Shown one piece after another: positions 56,041 through 64,000 of a stretch of DNA of 64,000 nt. A program made the translations under genes and the position numbers. The notes under the pieces were generated by a model. It saw only the letters and a list, made by a program, of their open reading frames with translations, did no database searches and was not told the DNA's origin. The DNA comes from Tuctoria greenei (taxonomy: Eukaryota > Streptophyta > Magnoliopsida > Poales > Poaceae), in contig JAYESD010000002.1 in NCBI GenBank assembly GCA_036927565.1, forward strand, positions 142,793,167 through 142,857,166. The letters run 5' to 3'. Every line of letters starts with the position of its first letter. The first letter of the stretch is position 1.

Positions 56041-57096
56041 CTACTTGGTGTTGTGTTGGCGGCTCCGGTTTTGATGTAGATGGTTCACTTGGATCTTGAG
56101 ATTGCTCTTGTGGACGAACATATCAAGTGCCATCCATTTCAAAGCTTGACACGGAGCTCCTTCTTCACCTAGCACAATACGATCAACTTGCTCCACTTGG
56201 GAGCCATTAGTCTCATCAAACACTACGTCACACGCAACTTCAACAATCCCAGAGGTTTTGTTGAAGACACGGTAGGCGTAAGTGTTTGAATCATAACTAA
56301 GCAAGAAACTTTCATTGTATTTTGAAGCGAACTTCGAATTCCTAGGATTCTTGTTTAGAATATAACATTTACTTCCAAAGACTTGAAAATACGAAATATT
56401 AGGCTTGTTACCGGTAAGAAGCTTATATGGAGTCTTCTTAAGGAGTCGATGGAGGTACAGTCGATTCATCGCATAGCACATGGTGTTTACCGCTTCTGCC
56501 CAAAACCTGCCCGAGGTCTTGTACTCATAGAGCATTGTCGTCGCCATCTCGATAAGTGTCCAATTCTTTCTTTCGGCCACCCCATTTTGTTCAGGAGAGT
56601 AGGGAGCCGTAAATTTGTGTTAAATTCCATCTTCACCCAAAAAATATTCAACTTGAGTATTCTTGAACTCAGTGTTGTTGTCACTCCTTATCTTCTTATC
56701 CTCAAGGAGAACTCATTCTGAGCTCTCCTCAAGAATTCCAAGTATGTTTTGTACTTCTCCCTTATTATGCAAGAAAAATACCCAAGTGAATCTTGAAAAA
56801 TCATCTACAACTACTAAACTGTATTTGTTACCGCTGATGCTAATGTAGGCGATCGAGCCGAAGAGATCCATATATAGTAGCTCCAACGGTCTTGTTGTCG
56901 TCATTATGTTCTTAGCGGGATGAAGTGCTCCAACTTGTTTTGCATCTTGGCACATGCTACATGACCTGTCTTTCTCAAACACAACATTCCTCAAACCTCG
57001 GATGTGATCCCCTTTTAAAAGTTTCTGCAGATTTCTCATACCAACATGAGCTAGCCGTCTATGCCTCAGCCAACCCATGTTGGTCTTTGCAATCAA
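56041..57096 (-). pseudogene. Copia B integrase
   Basis: The N-terminal part (57096-56713) has a zinc-binding module (HRRLAHVGMRNLQKL ... CSMCQDAKQ) and the first catalytic Asp in LLYMDLFG. The core continues out of frame with SDNNTEFKNTQ; a TAA near 56620-56622 interrupts. The downstream frame (56580-56041) begins at the catalytic Glu context (VAERKNWTLIE), with VNTMCYAMNRLYLHRLLKKT and FQVFGSKCYILN. All three catalytic positions are recognisable, but the frame is broken. Confidence 0.88.
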
Positions 57097-57115
57097 GCAT
57101 GTGTCAAGTTAAGCT

Positions 57116-57480
57116 TTATCTTGTGGTCAATTCTACAGGATAGAGCTTTCTATTTAACATACCCTTGAATGCAACCGAGTTATCACTTCTTCTAAAAACA
57201 GTCACACCCTCATTAGTGAACAAATAGTTATAACCTATGTCACATAGTTGAGATATGGACAAGAGATTATAATCTAATGAATGAACATGTAAAACTTGAG
57301 AAAGAGTATGTTGAGGTGATATTGCTATTTTACCGGTTCCAAGCACTCTTCCTTGGCTATTATCACTAAAAAATACCTTCACTTGGATCCTCGTTTTCTT
57401 CATATGCCACAAACATTTTTTTTCTCTCCAGTCATGTGATTGGTGCATCCGCTATCAAGCACCAATTTGGATCCGTTGGA
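57116..57480 (-). pseudogene. Copia B protease
   Basis: VLDSGCTNHMTGEKK (about 57465-57420) holds the D-S-G triad. An A-run (57415-57425 region) shifts the frame, after which ILGTGKIAI-like, VLHVHSLDYNLLSISQLC and VAFKGMLNRKLYPVE follow to 57116. Confidence 0.85.
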
Positions 57481-57559
57481 CGAGTATGCCTACAAAACAG
57501 ATTTATGCATTTGTTTTAGGTACCCAAGCTTGCTTGGGTCCTTTGATGTTAGTAAAAAG

Positions 57560-59528
57560 ACATTTGGGTACCCACACACAAGATTTTGTACTCTTGTGGA
57601 GTGACTCAACATACTTAGTATAAACATTATTAAATTTATTCTTCATAAGAACATATGAGGCATTAAAAGTCTGAAACTTAATGTGAGGTTTATTTTTAGC
57701 TTTTCCAAATGAGGAATTAATATGTTTGATGTTCTCAACTTGATTTGAGCTTTCTTTGACAAATGCAATCCATTCTTGTTATTCTTAGGGTTTCTAGCAA
57801 TTTGCTTTTCATCTTTAGAATATCCAAGACCATCCTTGATATCGGGAGATCTAGTAACCAAATATGCACTATGTGCATATTTGATTTTATCCTTATAAAA
57901 AATGCCACCTATGGGTGAATGATTGTCTTGTGCCACTATGAGCTCATTTTTCAAGTCAAGACCAAATAAGCAAAATTACATGTCTTAAGTGGAATGGACT
58001 TGATATTTGGAGAAGGTGAACTCTTAGAGGAGGAGGGAGCACTTTGCTTGAGTGATTCAACTTGTACTTGAAGAATCTTGTTAACTTTTGTCAAGTTAAC
58101 AAGTTCATCCATAAGTACAACATTCAAATCATTAAGATATGAGCAAGTTTCCTTGCTCAAAGCTAGCTTACACTCAAGTGCTTAACCCCTTTCCTATTTG
58201 AGCTCAAGAGTTTTTTCAACCTCAAAATATCTCTCCTTTTTAAGGATGAGCATATCTTCTTGTCGGTTGATAAGCTCTTGTTTCTCAAATATCTCATCCG
58301 ACAATCATTTCATTTTGGTAAGTGCACTTTTACTTAGATCCATAAGCATATGTTCATTTTCATCGTTATTATCAAAATCATCATCATGTAGAGAAGGTAA
58401 AGAAGAAGATTTAGATTTAAACTTTATCTTGCTTTGCTTAGCCATATGGCAAGTGTGGTTTGGGTCCTTCCATCCTTCCAAGTTTGGAAAGAGAGTGCTC
58501 TTCATGGAAGGCTTCTTGATGGCAATGGTTGCCACCCCATCTTCATCTTCGGGGGAGGACTCTTTGTTTGAGTCCCACTCCTTGACAATGTGTGCTTGGC
58601 CCGCTTGCTTCTTCTTCTAGAACATTTTCTTGTCTTGGGGCTTAAAATCTTTCTTTTTCTTCTTGTTCTCTTCATATTGGCAATTGACCATAAAGTGTTT
58701 GTATTCGCCACAATTGTAGCAAGATCGTCTTGCTTTCGATTTGCTTCTGTCCTTGTTCTTGCCATCATTAGAGTTGTCACCTCTTCTCCTCCATCATATG
58801 CTTGAACTTTTTTAATGAAGATGACCATCTCTTTAGCGTCCATGTCGGTGCTTACATCTTCTTGCACCTTATGGACTTCTTTTCCTTTTGGTTTGGAAGT
58901 CACTTTGAGGGCGACTTCCTTCTTCTTGGAAGAGGTGAGCTCGACAAGACTCTTCATATTTTGAGCTTCATTGTCCATCATCTCGTGATTGATAATTTTG
59001 CCCAATATCTTATTCGGAGTTATTTTGTGGAACCTCGGGCTTTCTCGGATCATGGAGCATAAAGTGACATTTCTTGACATAAAAGCTCTAATCATCCTTT
59101 TGACCACTTCATGGTCATTTCACTTCTTGCTTCCAGAGGTTCTGCTTTTGTTGATGAGAACCTTCATGCGATTGTATATCTCTTGGACAGTTTCACCATC
59201 CTTGATGGCAGATCTCCCTAGCTCCCTATCAATCATCACAATTTTGGCTTTACGGACGGAGCGACCCTTCATGCGCCGTCTTGAGGGTGTTCAATATGTC
59301 TTTAGCCACCTCGAGTCCATTAACTTTGTTTGAACTCCTTCCAGCTTAGTGATGAAGTGATCATCATGGCAGCTTGTGCATTGCGGTGGATAGCTTGAGC
59401 TTTCTTTGGGGTGAGTTCATCGTCGGTGTTCGGAATATCTAAACCTGTACACACAATATGCCAAAGACTTGAATTCAAGGAAATTAGATGCATCTTCGTA
59501 TTATGCTTCCCCATTGTGTAATCATTTT
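57560..59528 (-). pseudogene. Copia B gag, 5' end cut by E4
   Basis: The gag start side reads MGKHNTKMHLISLNSSLWHI, with GLDIPNTDDELTPKKAQAIH (59514-59320); E4 interrupts just upstream at 59528. The middle (59107-58502) is highly charged. A CCHC knuckle, CYNCGEYKHFMVNC (CX2CX4HX4C), lies at about 58684-58724 in another frame. C-terminal parts at 58160-57951 and 57954-57643 are rich in Lys, Ser and Asn. Several frame changes separate these blocks. Confidence 0.82.
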
Positions 59529-60706
59529 TGTCGAAGTGTTAGAGCGACACTTCCGCCGGATCTGCTAAGGAGCATCCCGCGGAGGTTCTTTGTTTAGCGG
59601 GGCTTAGGCCTCAATCAAGTGTTATAGCGGATGGAAGTATGAGACAATGGTTTTTACGTGGTTCAGACCGCAAGGAGCGTAACAACCTACTCCACAGTGA
59701 GTGGTATTTCTGGTATGTACGTGTGTGATGTTCGATGTGGGGATCCTTTGTAACGGTGGCAGTTTGGTCCTTTTATAGACAAGGTCAGACGCCTTACAAG
59801 TGGGGTCCGAGAGCCCGACATGTGCTCCCGGGGCGATCTTATCCTGAAGATCTAAGACTTCTTCCGTAAGCTTACTCTGACCATGGACTTGAAGATTCAT
59901 CGTCTTGCCGCCTGCATCGTCAGTAGTCCATGTGCCGTTGTTGACATTGGCAAGGGACGTCATGTCCAACTGTCTCTAGCGCAGTAAGCTACCCTCTTGT
60001 CAGAGTGGGATAGGCCTGCGGCGTCTTCACTGTGATGCGATTGGTGGTACGTGACATTAGGCGTGCGCCGCGCCATGCGTCTGGGGAAGCCGCGTATCTT
60101 CAATCCTTCATAGGGACAAGGCGCACGGTCCTATTAACTCCCGCGACCCTCCGTCCAGGGCAAGTGGCTTGACTATGTGACAGCTCGGGAGCTCACCTCT
60201 GCGAGGGAGGTCAGGTCCCGCCTGGTGGACCACGTGGCAGCTCGGGAGGTTAGGTCCCGCCTTGCTGGCCAAGTGGGGGCTCGGGAGCTCATATCTGCGG
60301 GGAAGGCTAGGCCCCGTCCTGCTGGACACGTGTTGGTGCCGGGAGCTCACCTCTGCGGAGGAGGTTAGGTCCCGCCTTGCGGGACACGTGGCGGCGATGG
60401 AACCCACACATATGGGAGGTGGCCCGTTCGATGTCTTGGTCCACGTGGCAACTCTAGAGCCCTGTCTCGCGGGGAGGAGGGATCCTTACCTGATGGACAC
60501 GTGGTTACTTGGGGGCTCGTCTCCAAAGAGGGGTGCTGTGCTTCTCCATCGGGTTTCTTGCGGATATCTTGGACCTCCTATCTGAGACTGATGGGTCCGG
60601 GTCCCTTGAACATGTGGTGCCTTAGGACCCCGCCTCTATTGGGAGGCGGGGTACCTAGGCGGCTCTATCTTGTACACGAGGGTACCCGGTATGCTGGGTA
60701 CCGACA
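59529..60706 (-). repeat. E4 3' LTR
   Basis: 1,178 bp, TGTCGAAGTGTTAGAGCGAC at the left and GGGTACCGACA at the right, related to the E3 LTRs along its length. Confidence 0.9.
60181..60503 (-). promoter_or_regulatory. CACGTG box cluster in the E4 LTR
   Basis: Five CACGTG palindromes at 60231-60236, 60327-60332, 60385-60390, 60442-60447 and 60498-60503, mostly as ACACGTGG or CCACGTGGC. Such ACGTG cores are bound by bZIP and bHLH factors in plants. They sit in tandem units of about 55-95 bp with GCTCGGGAGCTCACCTC between them. Confidence 0.6.
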
Positions 60707-61222
60707 GTGGCCCCTGGGTCCACCTTTGGGGGAGGCGACGAGCCCGAGGGTGGAGCCCTTATCCTGCTTTCCCGCCCGGCCTTTTAATTTTGTCTTGATT
60801 AGTCGAAGCAGTGCGCTCCTCTGCTGCTGTGACCACGCGTCCCTCTCTGGTTGATGGGTTGTGGCGAAGGAATCTTTGCTTGCTGTGACATTATCGCAAT
60901 AGTTCCCAAGGCGCCTGCTGCACTTCTGCTGCTTTCACTTCCGTCATTATGGGAATCGTCGGGTTGCCTTCTTAGGCGGAGAACTTACCGGGCCGGTTTT
61001 CCTGACGGGTGACCTGGGCCCGTTTGTCATGGACGTCGTGGTACGAGCCGTTGATTCGGAGCTCGTTCAAATTTGCATGGTGCGCCCAAATGCCACTAAG
61101 TTTCTTAAGGGGTACCTTTGTGCACGATGGAGGTTCCTTCCTTCCGCACGCCCCAAGCATTCGAGTCTTCGTATTCCTCCTTGAGCGTCTACCCACCCTT
61201 GAGGTTCTCGACCCCTGCTCCA

Positions 61223-64000
61223 ATGGAATCAGCTCTTCCTCCTTCCCGGATGGAGGATGTCTCTCCCGTGAGGCGGCTTTTTGGCTGGGAGGTCAAGGAG
61301 CGCTGGGATCTGATCTGTCCCGGCTCCTTGCCACTGGAGTTGGGGAGAAGGAGATCGCCTTCTTCCAGACGTACGCATACTCTGGGTTCATCCCTCCCGT
61401 TTCCTCTTTCCTAGTGACACTCCTGGAAGTCCTTGGGCTTCAACTTCATCACCTGTCGCCAAACTCTCTGGTGGTGGCGGCGGTGTTCTCACATTTCTGT
61501 GAGATGTTCGTTGGGGTGTATCCGAGCATACCGGTCTTCCAATAGTTCTTCGTGCTGAGGTGGACCGGGAAGAAGAACAAATCCAACTTCCTCGGCGGCT
61601 ACTGCTTCCACCATCAGGCCAACAACCCCTTCAAGTACATCACACCACTCTCTTTGGCGAAGTGGGCTGATTGGAGGAAGGATTGGGTGATCGTACAAGT
61701 TGACGCCCACGACTGCATGATTATGCCCGCCAGATGGGCGACGATTAGGAAGGAGACCTGGGAGGAGCGGCTGGAGTTGGAGCAAGCCTACACCCCGGTG
61801 ACGGAGAGGATCCAATTCTTGGCGGATCATGGTCTGTCAGAGTTGAAGGTGATAGCGTACTTCGTCCGTCGACGCCTAGCCTCCCTTCAGCACCGTCGCC
61901 ATCCTGCATGGCTCTACTTTGGGCTACAAGATGGCACCCGGCTGGTGCAGGGTCGCGACATAGATACAACCTCGAAAGAGCTGCTCGACACAATGTCCAA
62001 GGTGTGCGGTGACCTGCTGTCGAATGACATCTTCAACTTCTCATGGGCCTGCTCACTGCTTTGCACGGATCGGGACCTTTGGATGAAGGTTCTAAAGGAG
62101 ATGCCCATCCTGGACGCGATCGGTCTCATGCCACGGCAGGTTGCTGATGAGAGTCGGGGCTTGGCCATCGTCGACTCTTCGGAGGAGTCCACACCTTGTT
62201 CAGGCTTCAAAGCTTCCAGGGCGGAGGAGGCACCTGCTGTCGAAGGGAAAGGCAAGGCACCGGTCCCTGACATAGGCAAGGGGAAGGCACCAGTCCCTGG
62301 CACAGGCAAGGGGAAGGCCCTGGTGGTCAAGTTCGTGAAGGAGAAACGCCCTCGGTCGCCACTGAGGGCGCCATCGCAGGTGGCCTTCGCTCCAAGTCAA
62401 TGTCCCTTGGCGCGCCCCTCTTCAGTATTGGGTGTCAACGGTTCTTCGAGGGGAGGCTTGGTCCGTCAAACGGCGGCTTCGCCGGCGTCGGCGATCGGCA
62501 CATCATCCAGCATCCCCGTCGCCAGCGCGGTCTAGGGTGCCACAAGGGGCTCCAGCAGCGTCACACCTACGGAGCCTCAGGCAAAAATGCCTCGAGCCGA
62601 CATTGTCGGCAGCTCAGGAGGCTCCGGTAGTGGCCCCGTCAGAGTTGATGGAGGCACACCGACGCATGTTGGTGGTGTTGCTGGCGGTTTTGGCGGAGGC
62701 CCAGCTGGGATGACCTCGCCTGTTACACCATCGTCATGGCCTGCGGCTTCAAGTTTGCCGAAAGTGAAGGCTCGCTGGAGCTTTCAGGGATGTTGGTAAG
62801 GCATTCTTACCAACACTTGCTCTATTATCTCGCCTGCCTTTGTTGATTGGTCAGAGCTTGTTCTTGATTTGTTGGGCTACGTCAGCTGTTGTGAGGCCCT
62901 TACCGTCGGGGGTAGTGACTGGAAGCGCTTTGAAGGAGGTTGAGGAGGCTACGGTTGCGCCAGCGGGGCAGCCTGCCAAGCTTGTCCAAGGGAGCGCTAC
63001 TCTGGCATCTGTGCTCAACGTGGGTAGTGAAGCATCTCCGGCAGCATCTCTAGCTGTCGCGTGAGAGGTACCTCCAACCGTTGTGCCAGAGGCACCTCTA
63101 ACCATTGTGGTAGAGGACCACCTGCCGTCGTGGCAGAGGCAATGTCAGAGTCAGCTCCGGGGGCTGAAGGTCTGGCCTCCACTACTGCTGAGCCGACGGG
63201 CAGCTCCTTGAGCGATGGTGGCGCTGCTGCTTTGCGTGGCACCGTAACTTCTGCTCTCCGGGGGAAATATCCCCAGTACTGGTGGCCTCGCCTTCTCCGC
63301 TATGGTAGGAAGAGGTCCGAGAGATGATCACCGGACGACCTTCCCTGACTTCGGCGCAGGCGGAGTGCCTCTTTGACGTCATGGACTTGACGCAGTCCAG
63401 CATCCTTCAGGTGCAATCCAATTTGCACCGGGCGCAGGTGGCTCTTACCGCAGAGTGGCAGAAGCTGTGTGCCAAGGGCGAGCGCCTTCGAGGCTGGGAG
63501 GATCTTCTGGGGTCCAGGAGAGCAAGGAGCTGGAGGTGAGGCACCGCTTGGTGAGGGCCATAGATGCCCTGTACCAGAAGATTCTAGCCGACACCAAGGT
63601 AGCCAATGATGCAGCTGACGCCCACCTGCGCGCTCATGAAGAAAGTCGAGAGGCCCTGAGTCACAAAGAAGCCGCTGTTGCTAAGAGGGAGGCTGCAGTC
63701 GCTGAGCAAGAGGTGACAACCCAGGCAATGATGGCCCGGGCTGAGGCTGATCGGGATAGGCTGCAGTCCCGTCTTGAAGATATTGAGCTCCGGGAGAGGG
63801 ACTTGTCGCAGTATCGGGCACAACATTCAGCTGAGCGTCAGTATCTTCTCCTGCACGATCTCGACGTCCAAGCTCGGGAGTGCTCGATGGAGCGCCACGC
63901 CCAGAAGCTTGATTTGCAGGAGCATGAGCTGGCTCAACGCCTGGAAGGCGAGGTTAGGGCGGTGGCAGAGTTGGTGGAAACCCATGTCCTAGTGTGCTAC
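61223..64000 (+). pseudogene. E4 antisense ORF (Tat aORF), spliced, partial
   Basis: ATG at 61223 (MESALPPSRMEDVSPVRRLF). A one-base deletion near 61343 shifts the frame into GEKEIAFFQTYAYSGFIPPV, then SSFLVTLLEVLGLQL and SHFCEMFVGVYPS. A TAG replaces CAG at 61543-61545. The next open part (61552-62535) reads KSNFLGGYCFHHQANNPFKY, WRKDWVIVQVDAHD and a repeated GKGKAPVP stretch, and ends in TAG. Exon 1 ends at 62795; the 90-bp intron is 62796-62885 (TTG|GTAAGG ... CGTCAG|CTG). The second exon is Ala/Pro/Ser-rich and then charged and helical (from about 63360) to the window end. Much better preserved than the E3 copy. Function unknown. Confidence 0.85.
62796..62885 (+). other. Predicted intron in the E4 antisense ORF
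   Basis: GTAAGG donor and TACGTCAG acceptor, T-rich interior, 90 bp. The E3 copy (35388-35477) has the same length but a CAT in place of the CAG. Confidence 0.65.

Larger units (their letters stand above)
46453..64000 (-). mobile_element. Copia element B: Sirevirus-type, interrupted by two Tat elements
   Basis: The 3' LTR (46453-47905) is followed on the - strand logic by a polypurine tract (47906-47919), an extra ORF region, RNase H, RT, integrase, protease and gag up to 59528, where E4 is inserted. The remaining gag start and the 5' LTR must lie beyond the window. The RT (FKLYQIGVKSVILNSPIKEE, FFLGFQVKQL) and the extra ORF after pol point to the Sirevirus lineage (Opie/Ji-like). A Tat derivative with TSD ACGCT is inserted at 49398-52235. 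All coding domains are broken. Confidence 0.88.
59529..64000 (-). mobile_element. E4: Tat-lineage Ty3/Gypsy element, cut by the window end
   Basis: The left (3') LTR is 59529-60706, followed by the polypurine tract (60707-60724) and the antisense ORF on the + strand to the window end. LTR and aORF are close relatives of E3. The element is inserted in the gag of Copia B; the left flank is ATTTT. Gag-pol and the other LTR lie outside the window. E4 gives an empty-site version of the CACTA insertion seen in E3. Confidence 0.9.

Noticed and set aside
1..64000. tRNA or rRNA genes
   Set aside because: No cloverleaf with T-loop and acceptor arms and no rRNA core sequence was recognised by eye; a tRNAscan run would settle it.

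Overview
This window is nuclear DNA of a grass (monocot). The evidence is the nested LTR retrotransposons with Tat-type antisense genes, a Sirevirus-type Copia element, CACTA-type terminal repeats, L1-type LINE remnants and a CDF-type Dof gene. The species cannot be fixed from sequence alone; a panicoid grass is a guess. There is one convincing intact host gene: a two-exon Dof transcription factor of the cycling Dof factor type, at 15524-17589 on the + strand. Nearly everything else is transposable-element sequence, most of it broken.

Layout. 1-1730: DNA-transposon-like repeats leading into an Argonaute (PIWI domain) exon fragment. 1737-12557: complete Tat/Ty3 element E1 on the - strand, with 858-bp LTRs and TSD GTACC, inserted exactly at the splice donor of the Argonaute fragment; the next Argonaute exon lies at 12648-12742. 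13000-14270: repeats and a LINE 3' end. 14832-18607: the Dof gene between two inverted copies of one MITE. 18612-24885: complete but degenerate Copia element A on the - strand. 24886-26227: nothing recognised. 26228-28609: a LINE 3' part interrupted by a fold-back MITE and a 957-bp hAT-like element. 29849: left end of a CACTA element. 30810-43462: Tat element E3 on the - strand, with a second CACTA element inside its antisense gene. 43831-44861: a solo LTR of the E3/E4 type. 46453 to the window end: Sirevirus-type Copia element B on the - strand, interrupted by a small Tat derivative on the + strand (49398-52235) and by Tat element E4 on the - strand (59529 onward, cut by the window end).

How the parts relate. 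The Tat elements share a plan: gag-pol on one strand, a spliced antisense ORF (aORF) on the other, and a convergent noncoding spacer between them holding arrays of perfect hairpins. E1 lost gag and protease; E3 lost RT, RNase H and integrase. Both keep the identical 18-nt primer binding site. In three elements a catalytic acidic residue is replaced through a change that reads as G-to-A on the coding strand. The LTRs of the Tat elements carry repeated CACGTG boxes. The most interesting noncoding signals are the hairpin arrays and a recurring stem-loop with CTTAG/CTAAG arms, found in three separate LTR elements.
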